Assembly: GCA_937899835.1 (NCBI GenBank)
Contig: CALCCE010000074.1
Span: 1-41,700, forward strand
DNA: 41,700 nucleotides
Source: an uncultured Flavobacteriales bacterium
GTDB taxonomy: Bacteria > Bacteroidota > Bacteroidia > Flavobacteriales_G > Salibacteraceae
Reading direction: 5' to 3'
In this document: in pieces, positions 16,278 to 25,493 of the stretch
Position numbering within the stretch: position 1 is the stretch's first letter
How the letters are laid out: each line of letters begins with the position of its first letter
Notes under the pieces: model-generated
The model's input: the letters and a program-made list of their open reading frames with translations, nothing else
Database searches by the model: none
What the model was told of the DNA's origin: nothing
Made by a program: the position numbers and the translations under genes

Positions 16278-18663
16278 GCTGGTGAGGGGTTAAAGGAATT
16301 TCAACGGTGAGGTTTGTTCCGGAGCCAGGAGCACTGTCGATGTGCAATTCTCCTTTAACGGAGCTGGCTCTGCTCTGCATGCTATGGATACCAAAGGTAG
16401 CGGTTTTGTCTTTGAGTTTTCGGGTATCAAAGCCAATTCCATTGTCTTCAATGGTGAGGATGACCGAATGAAAATGCCGGATCAATTGCAAGGTGACTTT
16501 AGAAGCGTTGGCATATTTTACCAGGTTGTTGATGGCTTCTTGGGTGATGCGGTACAAATTCAGTTCAATTACCTCCGGAAGCCGTTCTCCGTTGAGGTTG
16601 TTGTAAAACTCAAATTGAATGTTGGTTACCGGTATCAGGTTATCGATCAGGCTCTCTGTGGCCAACACATACCCAAAATCTTCAATGGCTTTGGGCATCA
16701 GGTTGTGGGAGATGTTGCGGGCTTCAGCAATGGCCTGATTCAGAAAGTTGAAACCAGTGGTGAATTTTTCTTGCTTTTGTGGGTTGAGCAAGTGCAGCTC
16801 CTTACGCACCGCATCCAGGTGGAGTGATGCAGTGGTGAGATTTTGCCCAAGGCTGTCGTGCAACTCTTTGGCAATGCGCTTGCGCTCCCGGTCCTCAGTT
16901 TCGATAATGGTGGCCAAAATCTTTTCTTCGGTGTTTTTCCGATCCGTTATGTCTGACATAAAGCCCTCTAAGAGCTCACACCCTTTGGCATCATTGCCAA
17001 TCTTTTGGCCTTTTTCCCACACCCATTTGATGCGATCGGCCACCCGAATCGGGTAGATGACTTCGTAAGGGCGTTTTTCTTCAATGGCGGCAAGGCATTC
17101 GTCACGTAGGCTTTTCAGGTATTCTGGAATGATGATCTCGTTGATGGAAATTCGCCCTTCGGTAAATTCTTCTGGCGTAATGCCTGTGAGTTCATAGCAC
17201 CCATCGCTCACAAACAGCGTAGACCAATTTTCGTCGTTTTTGCACCGGTACACCATCCCAGGGAGGTTGCCCATCAACGCCTTGAGCCGCGTTTCGCTTT
17301 CGATCAGGGCCCGTTCGGCCTGTTTGTGTTCGGTTACATCTCGTTCTACGTATAGCACGTGGGTTACTTTGTCGCGCTCATCGGTGATGGGCACCCAAGA
17401 GGTATCGCTGAAGTAGGTAAAGCCACTGGCAGTGGTCACCTGATCGTCAAAGCGCATCATCTTGCGAGAGTTGAGAATTTCATCCATGATCTCGTAATAG
17501 TGCCCTTCCTGGTTGCGCAGGTGCAGTACTTCGTTAATGAAATGGCCCAGTTCCATCCCTTCCAAATCAGCGCGTTTCAAAGGTTCTTCGGCCAGGCGCT
17601 CAATCAGGTCCAGCCTACGGTTGACCGAAACAATGGTGTGCTTGTCTTTCGGCTTCACTTCAAACAATACCATCAAATCGTTGGTGTTGTTGTAGATCAT
17701 CGACAGTTGGCGTTCGTTTTTGCGAAGGGTCTGCTCCGCCTGCATGCTGTCGGTAATGTCGGTGATAAAACCTTCCAGCGCTTCCACCTCACCAAGGGTG
17801 TCGTATACCGGTTCCCCTTGCTCCCAAACCCATTTTAATTCCTGGTTGGCGGTTACGATCCGGTACTTCAATTCAAAATGGTGGTGATTCTTCACTGCAT
17901 CCTGCACGGTGCTCCAAACCATGTCGCGGTCTTCTTCATGAATCACATTATTGTAGGCGATGCGCCTGCTTTGGATCAGGTCCTCCGGCAGGTAGCCGGT
18001 TAAGCCAAACGCTCCTTTGCTGATAAATTCCATGGTCCAATCCTGGTTGTTCCTGCACCGGTAGACCATTCCAGGGAGGTTGCCCAACAGGGTGACGAAC
18101 TTGCGGGAACCTTCCTCTAGCTTTACCTCCATCTCCTTTTCATGCTCCTGCCGGGCCACGGCTGCTCCAATGGCTGCCCCAATGGAGTGTAAAACCGTTT
18201 TTTCCAACTCTGTCCATTGGCGTTCAACGGTAGAGTCGTTGAAGCCGATGTTGCCCCAGTGGTGCTGCCCTTTGAAAATCGGAACCATGATAAAGGACCG
18301 GACACCACTTTCCTCCAACAGTTGTAGCAAATTGCCTGAGGAGGTACTGTAGAAAGCCGTAAAACATTCTTTGGCTTCCATGCGGTCAAGCACGCCATCG
18401 TAAAGGTCATATTCAAGATGGATGAGCCCGGTGATGTTGCCCGGAGGAGGAACGGTAGCAAAATAATAGTTTGCAGTAGCGGATTGGGTGACACCTTCCG
18501 AATTGGAATGGTTTTCATAAATGAAACAGCAGCCAACTTCCAAGGCAACCGTAAGGTCACGAGCGACCCGGTTGAGTGCATTCCCAAGGTTGGGGTTGAC
18601 AATGAGTTCGTTGGTTACCTGCGCAATCCCTTCGATGAGGCGATTGTTATTAAGTACTTCCAT
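16264..18663 (-). CDS. GAF/PAS hybrid sensor histidine kinase (NarX/HisKA_3 type)
   Basis: 799 residues, no membrane segment, so a cytoplasmic sensor. Order: GAF domain (about 10-170), three PAS domains (about 190-310, 320-445, 455-580), HisKA_3 helix (RERKRIAKELHDSLGQNL, His near 601), and HATPase with DNGIGFD and a SAPGSGTNL end. PAS 1 and 3 are recent duplicates of each other (both have LPGMVYRC followed by LTG and a WVWE-G-Q/E strand); PAS 2 is divergent. Domain order matches kinases that control LuxR-type regulators, and its gene overlaps the NarL-type regulator gene by 14 bp. Ligand unknown. Confidence 0.93.
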   Translation of the reverse strand: MEVLNNNRLIEGIAQVTNELIVNPNLGNALNRVARDLTVALEVGCCFIYENHSNSEGVTQSATANYYFATVPPPGNITGLIHLEYDLYDGVLDRMEAKECFTAFYSTSSGNLLQLLEESGVRSFIMVPIFKGQHHWGNIGFNDSTVERQWTELEKTVLHSIGAAIGAAVARQEHEKEMEVKLEEGSRKFVTLLGNLPGMVYRCRNNQDWTMEFISKGAFGLTGYLPEDLIQSRRIAYNNVIHEEDRDMVWSTVQDAVKNHHHFELKYRIVTANQELKWVWEQGEPVYDTLGEVEALEGFITDITDSMQAEQTLRKNERQLSMIYNNTNDLMVLFEVKPKDKHTIVSVNRRLDLIERLAEEPLKRADLEGMELGHFINEVLHLRNQEGHYYEIMDEILNSRKMMRFDDQVTTASGFTYFSDTSWVPITDERDKVTHVLYVERDVTEHKQAERALIESETRLKALMGNLPGMVYRCKNDENWSTLFVSDGCYELTGITPEEFTEGRISINEIIIPEYLKSLRDECLAAIEEKRPYEVIYPIRVADRIKWVWEKGQKIGNDAKGCELLEGFMSDITDRKNTEEKILATIIETEDRERKRIAKELHDSLGQNLTTASLHLDAVRKELHLLNPQKQEKFTTGFNFLNQAIAEARNISHNLMPKAIEDFGYVLATESLIDNLIPVTNIQFEFYNNLNGERLPEVIELNLYRITQEAINNLVKYANASKVTLQLIRHFHSVILTIEDNGIGFDTRKLKDKTATFGIHSMQSRASSVKGELHIDSAPGSGTNLTVEIPLTPHQHDKN

Positions 18664-18748
18664 GGGCGCATTCTAAGAAGAGCCGACCAGGTATGTTCCT
18701 GAGGTTCCTCTAATGAAAAGAGCATTCCCTTAAAAATAAGAAATCTTG

Positions 18749-18773
18749 AAAAACGAGCCCCGATATGCTGGGG
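18749..18773 (-). terminator. Weak intrinsic terminator after the LolA-like gene
   Basis: On the minus strand CCCC, loop AGCATATC, GGGG is followed by CTCGTTTTT. The stem is only 4 bp, but position (about 18 bp after the stop) and the T-run fit termination. Confidence 0.4.
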
Positions 18774-18791
18774 AAACAAACGGACAAATAG

Positions 18792-19448
18792 TTAGCAGTC
18801 GTCCCGAAGGTCGATCACATCGTCGAAGGTACCCTCGTCGATCTGGAAAAGGGTTTGCTGCAAGGCAGGAGCGGTGTTGAGTTGGCTGATCTCAAAAAAG
18901 TACTTGGTGCCATCTTCGGTGAAGATGCGCGCCATCACCACTTCCATTTTATCCTCGTCGATGAGCAATTCGAGGTAATCGTAGGAGGGGTTTGTGGTTT
19001 TAGGTTTCAGCTTGACAACCTTCACTGCTTTGTCTTTGTGCGTCTCGTTGGCCAGGAGCTGATAGTTGAAATCTTCGATCTTAGGATTCAACAAGGTTTT
19101 AGGGTCCAAAAAAGAATTGGCATCGTCTTCACTTTCCAGGCAGTTGATCTGAAGTTCGGTTGCGTCCATGCCGAGAATGGTATACCGGTATTCTCCGTCA
19201 CACACCAAAGTGTTTTCTCCCAGCTTGATTCGGTATTTGGCTCCGGAAACCGATGCTTTGCCGCTTTGCACCTCATCCAGTTCTTCGTTTTGAATCCGGT
19301 AACTGAAATCGAAGGTCACCTGTTGGATCGATTTTCCCTTTTCCGCCAGGCGGTTCAACAAGTCTTTGGCATCCGGTGAGTTTTGCTGGGCCATCAGGGG
19401 GTTAATGAGCATCCAGCAGCTAAACAACAAAAGGGAGAAAATACGCAT
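18792..19448 (-). CDS. LolA-like outer-membrane lipoprotein carrier protein
   Basis: 218 residues from ATG 19448, which opens a signal peptide (MRIFSLLLFSCWMLINPLMA, then QQ). A start nine codons upstream would lie inside the -7 box at 19473-19480, so I reject it. The mature part has LolA-family features: KDLLNRLAEKGKSIQQVTFDF, a strand series with GKASVSGAKYRIKLG and YTILGMDATELQI, and a C-terminal FEISQLNTAP segment. Known for the family: periplasmic carriers that move lipoproteins to the outer membrane; Bacteroidota have several paralogs with unclear cargo. The C-terminus ends in a cysteine (LRDDC). Confidence 0.82.
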   Translation of the reverse strand: MRIFSLLLFSCWMLINPLMAQQNSPDAKDLLNRLAEKGKSIQQVTFDFSYRIQNEELDEVQSGKASVSGAKYRIKLGENTLVCDGEYRYTILGMDATELQINCLESEDDANSFLDPKTLLNPKIEDFNYQLLANETHKDKAVKVVKLKPKTTNPSYDYLELLIDEDKMEVVMARIFTEDGTKYFFEISQLNTAPALQQTLFQIDEGTFDDVIDLRDDC

Positions 19449-19472
19449 GGCGAAGCTTAAAATTAATGGCCA

Positions 19473-19480
19473 CAAAACTA
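19473..19480 (-). promoter_or_regulatory. Probable -7 box of the LolA-like gene
   Basis: TAGTTTTG on the minus strand fits TAnnTTTG, 24 nt before ATG 19448. It decides the start codon choice. No -33 element was recognised. Confidence 0.45.
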
Positions 19481-19543
19481 AGGAAATTTGAGTGGCTCCT
19501 TGTCGCTAACCAAATAGGATGCCAGTTTAGAAATGCCCTTGGC

Positions 19544-21115
19544 TCAAGGTGCGATTTGCAAAGGCAATACTGCGTGGTGGGAGCTTTCGTTTACCTCGAT
19601 CCAATAGCTTCCCGGAGCGGTTTCCGGCAAAGAAAAATCGCCGGTGATCGATCGGGAAAGTGGTTGTCTTCGCCCCAAAAGGTCGACGAGGTATACCGTT
19701 GTAACGGATGGATCCAGGCCCTTGATGCTTAAGGTTTGCTCCGACTGCACCGGATTGGGAAACAGTTGCCAATCCGGTTTGTCCTTCGCCTCCAACAAAG
19801 CCGTAGGGGCAAGGTTTACCGCAAACCACCATTGGTCTATTTCCCCAAACGCTTCGGGCACATCGCCCGCCTGTACTTTGGATTCGGCCAAGACCCAATC
19901 TTTGCCATGCAGGCCACAGCCCAGGGCTTGCGCTATGTCGTTGTCGGAAGACCCAAAGGTGGCATTGGCGTTTACGTTACCGTTGCCGTCGATGGCCAGC
20001 ATCCACAAATCGAAGTTGCCGCGGTTGGTCAAAATGTCTCCGTCAGCGGAGTAAGTGTGACCTACTATATAATGATGGGTTCCCGCGCCATTGAGTTGTA
20101 AGTCGGAAACCGATTCGTTGGCCGATCCTCCGTAGCTTACCTCGGATATCAGGTTGCCCGAAAAATCAGTCGAGACCAACCACCAGTCGGCCCCTCCACG
20201 GTTGAGCGAAATGTCTACATCGTCGGAGAAAGTGGAACCTGCTAAAAAATAACCTGTAGCGGTAGCCACCATTGAGTTGGAATATTCGGGACCAGAACCT
20301 CCGTAGTGTTGGTGCCAAAGCGATTGCCCGGCCGTATCAATCTCAAAGAGCCAGTAATCCCAGTCGCCGTGGTTGGAGGTGAGGTCGAAATCGTGCGAAG
20401 GGGTGCTGCCAAAGCAAACGTAGCCGTTGGCCGACACCAACACATCCATGATGTAATCTTCCTCAGTGCCTCCGTAATTTTGCTCCCAAAGCAACAGGCC
20501 GTTCGCATTGAGTTTGAGCAGCCAACCGTCAAAGTTGCCATAGTTTCCGCCAATGTCGCTGAAATCTCCTTTGCCCGAGCGGGTTTGCCCCACGATAATC
20601 AACTCACCGGTGGGTGTTTCCAACAATTCGTTAGGGCCTTCGTTGCCTGGTCCACCGTAGGTATAGCTCCAAAGCAACTGTCCCGCAGGATCAATTTTGA
20701 ACACCCAAATGTCCATGGCACCGTTGTTATCAGGAATATCGCCATTAGAACTTTGGGTAAAGCCTACTACCGCAAAATTGCCGTCTTGGGTAGCGATAAT
20801 TTTTTCTGAAAAGTCGTATTGGCTGCCCCCGTAATTGCGGGTCCATTGGTGATTGCCCGAAGCATTGTATTTGCTAACGATGGCATCGTAGCCCCCTTTG
20901 GAAACAAAGCCGTTGAATTCACCATCGCTGTGTCCGGCCATCAGGTAGCCTCCATCTGGGGTAGCCACTACGGAGAAAGCATGGTCCGATAGGGAGCCAC
21001 CGGCTACGTTGTTTTCGCCAATGAAAAAGGATTGAGCGGTGGCCTTCGATAGTGGGAAGAAGGTGGAAAAAAGAATTCCAGCGAATAAATAAGTGAACAA
21101 AGCCCCTCGTTGCAT
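19544..21115 (-). CDS. Secreted repeat protein with type A T9SS sorting domain
   Basis: 523 residues. A signal peptide (MQRGALFTYLFAGILFSTFF..., ending ATAQ) is followed by about seven repeats of roughly 55-60 residues. Each resembles G-Y-x-x-x-G-x-(T/S)-x-S-x-D-G-D ... D-x-W-(L/V)-x-K-x-(D/N) ... L-x-W-x-x-x-YGG, consistent with a beta-propeller-like fold. The last 80 residues are a type A T9SS sorting domain (WQLFPNPVQSEQTLSIKG ... PGSYWIEV). Expected to be exported across the outer membrane by T9SS and anchored or released. Ligand or enzyme activity not evident. A TAnnTTTG box sits 4 nt before the ATG. Confidence 0.88.
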   Translation of the reverse strand: MQRGALFTYLFAGILFSTFFPLSKATAQSFFIGENNVAGGSLSDHAFSVVATPDGGYLMAGHSDGEFNGFVSKGGYDAIVSKYNASGNHQWTRNYGGSQYDFSEKIIATQDGNFAVVGFTQSSNGDIPDNNGAMDIWVFKIDPAGQLLWSYTYGGPGNEGPNELLETPTGELIIVGQTRSGKGDFSDIGGNYGNFDGWLLKLNANGLLLWEQNYGGTEEDYIMDVLVSANGYVCFGSTPSHDFDLTSNHGDWDYWLFEIDTAGQSLWHQHYGGSGPEYSNSMVATATGYFLAGSTFSDDVDISLNRGGADWWLVSTDFSGNLISEVSYGGSANESVSDLQLNGAGTHHYIVGHTYSADGDILTNRGNFDLWMLAIDGNGNVNANATFGSSDNDIAQALGCGLHGKDWVLAESKVQAGDVPEAFGEIDQWWFAVNLAPTALLEAKDKPDWQLFPNPVQSEQTLSIKGLDPSVTTVYLVDLLGRRQPLSRSITGDFSLPETAPGSYWIEVNESSHHAVLPLQIAP

Positions 21116-21119
21116 GGTG

Positions 21120-21127
21120 CAAAATTA
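21120..21127 (-). promoter_or_regulatory. Possible -7 box of the T9SS type A gene
   Basis: TAATTTTG on the minus strand fits TAnnTTTG and ends 4 nt before ATG 21115, implying a leaderless transcript if used. Confidence 0.3.
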
Positions 21128-21197
21128 CCGATTATTTCAAAGGAAAGTGGAAGCCAATTATTGACCTTGTTGGAGGTTAAGCCTACATGAGAAGTAA

Positions 21198-23111
21198 TCA
21201 GGAAGGGTCCCCCTGGGCGCTGGGCGCCAAAGCCGCCAGGGCTTCTCTACGCTTCCGTTCCAAGTAGGCTTCTGTTAATTTCGATCTCTTGTAGGTCCTG
21301 GGAACGCTTATTGGAACTCCTCTGTATATCCAGGTCATATTTTTGCCAGAGGCTTCACCGGGCATCAGGCGAACGGGTGTCGGTCTTGGATCAAGAGCAC
21401 TTCCCTCACCATCACTGTCTGAATCGGGGTAATCTGAATTTCTAAAATAACCGTTTTGGCTGACGGAGCCTGTGGCCGGCCGTTGACGCGCCAAACGATG
21501 GGCTACTTGATTCTCTGCGGGTGTTTCCGCAGGGGAACCGCCCTGGAAATAGGCACCCGAAAGGCCATTGCGGTCGGCTAAATCAGGATGGCCGGCTTCG
21601 TGATGCGCCTGACATCCCAAACACGGCGTTTTCGGTCCAACGGGCCCAATGCGAACGGGGTTTTCCTGATCGGCCAAATACCGGGCTCGAAAGCGCGATT
21701 GTACCCGTTCAGCGTGCTCCGTATCCAGATCGCGGTCTTGGCTGCTGTGCTTCACCACCAATACTCCGGGGTTTTCGTGGTCGGCTTTGTAGTGCTCCAA
21801 TTGCGCTGCAAAGTCTTCGGCATCGGGATCTAAGGAAAAGATATTTCCTTGGAGGGCATTCAATACCAGTTGAGTGTTGGCTAAATCGGCATCATTTTCT
21901 CGGTTTTCGGGAGTGGCTGGCCCCTGCTGCCAGGAACGTGCAGTGGCTTGTGCCCTTTCCAGTTTTTTTTGATAGCGTACTGGTCGTTCAGTATCATGGT
22001 CCATTGCCGGATTTTTGGCCCGATCGCTGTGGACCAAATTGTGCAAACTACCTTCTTGAACAAGCAGGGCTACCAAGGCTTCTTCTGAGCTGCGATTGTT
22101 GGTATTGAGCATTAATTTATTGCCTACCAAACTACTTTGCACCTCTACCGGCGAAGTATGTGCTTCATCAGGTCGTGGTTGAACTGCATTCAGTACCAAA
22201 TTGGTGATTTGACGTTGGATTTGCTCGGCCCTTCGACCTTTCATAGTGATAGGGGCTTCGTAGGCCTTTCCATGTGCTGCACTTACCAAGCCTTGTTGAC
22301 GTGCACCATGCTGTTGCAACAAGGATAACAGCGGTGGAGGAGCTTCAGCAGCAGCTGCACCACCGGTTGCTGGCGGTTGGCCTGCCATACTTCCACTGCT
22401 ACTTGCTGCCGTACCATGGGTGCCATGGTGGAACAAGGAGGCCGGTGAGGCTGCCGGAAAAGAGGAACTTTCTTCTCCGAGCAAGGCAGAAGCGGCCAAA
22501 AGCGCTCCCACTCCAGAATGGTCTTCGGCTGCTGCGCCATCGTTATCCACAGCTGTTGAAGGCCGCTGCAGAGCAGATGCACTAAAAGGAGGAGGTGCGT
22601 CCATCTTCTCCTCATGGCTCACCTCTCCCGGTATTGGAGGGTAGAAGGACGCAGCTGATGCTGCCGCGGAAGCGGTGCTTGAAGCCAATGGTGCACTACT
22701 CCCGAATAAGCTTTGTTCCAATCCGCTGGAGATTCGAGGTCGGCCCTGTGCCAACGGTGCTGCTGTTGCTGAAAAAATGCCAGCCTCGGCTTCACCATCA
22801 CTTGCTTCGGCTATCTCTGCTTCTGCCATAGGAGACGATTGCTGTCCCAAGGCAGAAAAAAGTTGCCTAAACTCCTGCGTTATGCCAGTGCTGGCTCCCG
22901 CTTCGGTTCTCTGTGGTAACATCGGAGCTAACTCGTGGCTTTCTTCCAGTGGAGGAGCGGCCATGGCGGCATCACTGGCGTCCGCTTCCTCAGCGCGTGC
23001 TATGGGTGAGGCTGTGCCCTCTGTGGTTCTCCTTTCCTGACCTCTGGGAAAATTGTTTCCCCTGTATTTTCGCTTTTCAAGCGTAGGAAGTGCGTTGCTT
23101 TTCGTTGCCAT
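21198..23111 (-). CDS. Deaminase-like protein with Ala/Pro-rich N-terminus (paralog 2)
   Basis: 637 residues, no signal peptide. Residues 1-270 are low-complexity (Ala, Ser, Pro, Gly, Glu). The rest is about 45-50 percent alike to its neighbour by eye. The conserved half holds HGKAYEAPITMKGRRAEQIQ, SSLVGNKLMLNTNN, then GVLVVKHSSQD, HAERVQSRF (His466, Glu468) and KTPCLGCQAHH (Cys497, Cys500). HAE plus PCxxC with about 30 residues between matches the zinc site of the cytidine-deaminase fold used by many bacterial toxins. Past it come SGAYFQGGSP, GSVSQNGYFRNSDYPDSDSD and a basic tail. Catalysis is not proven. No immunity gene is recognisable next to it. Alternatives: a structural zinc protein. 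Confidence 0.6.
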   Translation of the reverse strand: MATKSNALPTLEKRKYRGNNFPRGQERRTTEGTASPIARAEEADASDAAMAAPPLEESHELAPMLPQRTEAGASTGITQEFRQLFSALGQQSSPMAEAEIAEASDGEAEAGIFSATAAPLAQGRPRISSGLEQSLFGSSAPLASSTASAAASAASFYPPIPGEVSHEEKMDAPPPFSASALQRPSTAVDNDGAAAEDHSGVGALLAASALLGEESSSFPAASPASLFHHGTHGTAASSSGSMAGQPPATGGAAAAEAPPPLLSLLQQHGARQQGLVSAAHGKAYEAPITMKGRRAEQIQRQITNLVLNAVQPRPDEAHTSPVEVQSSLVGNKLMLNTNNRSSEEALVALLVQEGSLHNLVHSDRAKNPAMDHDTERPVRYQKKLERAQATARSWQQGPATPENRENDADLANTQLVLNALQGNIFSLDPDAEDFAAQLEHYKADHENPGVLVVKHSSQDRDLDTEHAERVQSRFRARYLADQENPVRIGPVGPKTPCLGCQAHHEAGHPDLADRNGLSGAYFQGGSPAETPAENQVAHRLARQRPATGSVSQNGYFRNSDYPDSDSDGEGSALDPRPTPVRLMPGEASGKNMTWIYRGVPISVPRTYKRSKLTEAYLERKRREALAALAPSAQGDPS

Positions 23112-23174
23112 GCCAATGTTAACACCAATTTAAGGTAGCCATTTCAGAGCAGAAGGAAAGACCTAAATAAAGCA

Positions 23175-25106
23175 TCAAGTTCCCGTAAAAGATGATTGAC
23201 TTAATGCCTGCTTTTCAGCCTTCTTTTTTCTGAAGTTCAGATATTTCCGGTTGATCTTCGATTTGAGCCGACTTTTGGGCACACCTACTCTGCCACCATT
23301 GAAGCTCCAATACATTTCTGAGCCAGGGTCTTCATCGTGTTGGAGGCGTATGGTTTCGGGTTGGAAGGGAAGGCTTTCGCCCTCATCATCGCTATCCGAG
23401 TCGGGGTAATCCGAGTTGCGGAAGTAACCTTTTTGACTAATCGAACCGGTGGCCGGTCGGTTGCGCACCAATTGCAATGCTGCCTGCCGTTCTTCTGGTG
23501 TAGTAACCGGAGAACCATCCGAAAAGTAGGCACCGGAAAGCCCGTTCGTATCGGCCAGGTGCGGATGGTTCACCTGGTGGTGTACCTGGCATCCGAAACA
23601 AGGGGTTTTGGGGCCGACGGGCTTGGTGGAAAATACATCTTCCTGGTCGCCCAGGTGGTTGCTTCTGAATCGGCTTTGCACCCGCTCGGCGTGTTCGGAC
23701 TGCAAGTTGAGGTCCTGACTGCTGTGTTTTATGACCAAAACTCCCGGATTTTGCTGGTCGGCTTTATAGGCAGCCAGTTGTCTTGCAAAGTCTGCATCGT
23801 CGGGATTCAAGGTCCATACCCTTCCTCCCATGGCAGCGAGAATTCGCTGTGCGCTGACCGAATCGTTGGGGTCTTCTGGTGTTTGTTGCCATTTGCGTTG
23901 CCCGGCCAGGGCCTTTCTCAGTTTGCTCTTGTAGCGCACCGGTCGGGCGGTATCATTATCCATGGCCGGTTGGTCGGCCCGATCACCAAATACCAGGTTT
24001 TGCAGGTTGCCACTTGCAAGGAGCATCTGGTGTAGTTGATTTTCTGAACTGAGGTTGTTGGAATTGAGCAATAGCTTGTTGCCAACGAGGCTACTTTGAA
24101 TTTCAATGGGGGCTTTGTGGGTTTCGCCCTGTCTTGGTTGCAATGCATTCAATACTAAGTTGCCCAAATGCCGTTGCAACTGCTCGGCTCGTCGGCCACG
24201 CATAGAAATAGGCCCTTCATAGGTTTTGCCGTGTACTGTACTTACGAGGCCTTGCTGTTGCGCTCCTTTTACGGCCAGCAAAGAATCGAAGGATACATCA
24301 CCTTGTGGTGCCGGCGGAGCGGTTTGTGGTGCCGGTGCCAACGGTGGTGCAGTAGGTAGCGCAAACAGTGGAACCGGAGGCGCTAAAGGTGTTCCCATGG
24401 GGGGCATTAGGGAATCTTGATGACCCAAAGGCGTGGAGAAATCCCCTCCTAAAGGACTATCATCGAAGGCAAAGGGGAGCCCAAAATCTTCTCTGAAAGG
24501 ATCATCCCCCGGAGTGAGTAGAGGTGATGAAGATCCTGGGAAAGACGGTTGGCCCATCAGGCCTTGAGGCAGCATCTCTGGAAACGGACTTGGCTCAAAA
24601 GGACTCCCCGGTTGTAGTGGAGCACCTGGAGCTCCTTGAGGAAGCAAGGCACTCTGGTCTCCATGGACCTCTCCCGGTACCGGAGGTAAGTCAGGCAAAG
24701 GAGGTAGTTCTTGTGGGAAAACGTTCTGTTGGCCAAAAACAAAAGGCTGTGGAGCGGATGGAAAAGCATCCCCTTGAGGAGAAAAGGGGGAAGCACCACC
24801 ATTAAATTGAAAGGGTGAAGTTTCTAAGGGAGGGGGTAAAAGGTCGGGAAATAGCGGTGGGTCTCTAAAGAAATCCCCGTCTCCTAAGTCGGGCAAGTCC
24901 TCCCTTCCCATACTTTGAGGAAGACCATCCGCATTCATTAAGGGGAGGTCTAAATCCACTTCGTCTCCCCCAAAATCGAAGAGATCATCCAAATCCTCCA
25001 ATGAATCGTCATCTGGCGCTTCTGTTTTGAGTCGCTTTGTAGGATGCATTTGAGCTCCATAGTCTCTGGAGCGTCTTCTTCTACCAAGAACAGGGGTATT
25101 GAGCAT
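23175..25106 (-). CDS. Deaminase-like protein with Pro-rich N-terminus (paralog 1)
   Basis: 643 residues, no signal peptide. It opens with a basic stretch (GRRRRSRDYG), then an acidic region, then roughly 220 residues rich in Pro, Phe, Gly and Leu (about 70-290). The C-terminal half parallels paralog 2: HGKTYEGPISMRGRRAEQLQ, SSLVGNKLLLNSNN, GVLVIKHSSQD, HAERVQSRF (His472, Glu474), KTPCFGCQVHH (Cys503, Cys506), SGAYFSDGSP, GSISQKGYFRNSDYPDSDSD, and a Lys-rich tail. The motif spacing suits a deaminase-fold zinc site. Long disordered leaders followed by a C-terminal toxin-like domain are common in secreted effectors (known); delivery here is unknown. It lies 62 bp upstream of paralog 2 on the same strand, probably one transcript. 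Confidence 0.6.
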   Translation of the reverse strand: MLNTPVLGRRRRSRDYGAQMHPTKRLKTEAPDDDSLEDLDDLFDFGGDEVDLDLPLMNADGLPQSMGREDLPDLGDGDFFRDPPLFPDLLPPPLETSPFQFNGGASPFSPQGDAFPSAPQPFVFGQQNVFPQELPPLPDLPPVPGEVHGDQSALLPQGAPGAPLQPGSPFEPSPFPEMLPQGLMGQPSFPGSSSPLLTPGDDPFREDFGLPFAFDDSPLGGDFSTPLGHQDSLMPPMGTPLAPPVPLFALPTAPPLAPAPQTAPPAPQGDVSFDSLLAVKGAQQQGLVSTVHGKTYEGPISMRGRRAEQLQRHLGNLVLNALQPRQGETHKAPIEIQSSLVGNKLLLNSNNLSSENQLHQMLLASGNLQNLVFGDRADQPAMDNDTARPVRYKSKLRKALAGQRKWQQTPEDPNDSVSAQRILAAMGGRVWTLNPDDADFARQLAAYKADQQNPGVLVIKHSSQDLNLQSEHAERVQSRFRSNHLGDQEDVFSTKPVGPKTPCFGCQVHHQVNHPHLADTNGLSGAYFSDGSPVTTPEERQAALQLVRNRPATGSISQKGYFRNSDYPDSDSDDEGESLPFQPETIRLQHDEDPGSEMYWSFNGGRVGVPKSRLKSKINRKYLNFRKKKAEKQALSQSSFTGT

Positions 25107-25167
25107 ATTTAATTACGATGGATCACCAAGATAACGAATTCGATGATTTCGTGAAGACCTAAAAAGC

Positions 25168-25202
25168 AACCAGGGCAGCTTCTTTTGGAAACTGCCCTGG
25201 TT
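25168..25202. terminator. Strong bidirectional terminator-like hairpin
   Basis: AACCAGGGCAG (25168-25178) pairs perfectly with CTGCCCTGGTT (25192-25202), loop 13 nt. Plus-strand reading is followed by ATTTTTCCCTTTTTG, minus-strand reading by GCTTTTTAGG. It could end transcripts from the LytTR gene before the deaminase-like gene. Confidence 0.75.
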
Positions 25203-25232
25203 ATTTTTCCCTTTTTGTAGTCGCTGATCAAA

Positions 25233-25399
25233 ATTGGGAAAGGATGCTCGGGTTTTGGAGCAAGCAAATGGATTCAAAATCAATCGTGTGGGAAGAATGC
25301 TATTGGCAAACTTGGTAGATCATTCCTTTCGTTTACTGATGCTAAAATCGCTTACTCTTGGGCCATTCTCAAACCAAAAACGGGAGCATCTTTCCCGAT
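25233..25399. repeat. Imperfect 26-bp inverted repeat in a gene-free stretch
   Basis: 25107-25493 has no gene I can support. Besides the terminator it holds an imperfect inverted repeat: 25233-25258 (ATTGGGAAAGGATGCTCGGG...) against 25374-25399 (...GGGAGCATCTTTCCCGAT), enclosing about 115 bp. A short open frame 25346-25507 reads like decayed coding sequence (FPDEIAEKLF, WNLTYRIGKSALYLIK) but has no start and no recognised family. A degenerate mobile or gene remnant is possible. Confidence 0.45.
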
Positions 25400-25493
25400 G
25401 AAATTGCAGAAAAGCTATTTATGAGCTTGATTCATAAGCCAGTAGGTGGCTGGAATCTTACGTATCGAATTGGTAAAAGCGCTCTTTATTTGA

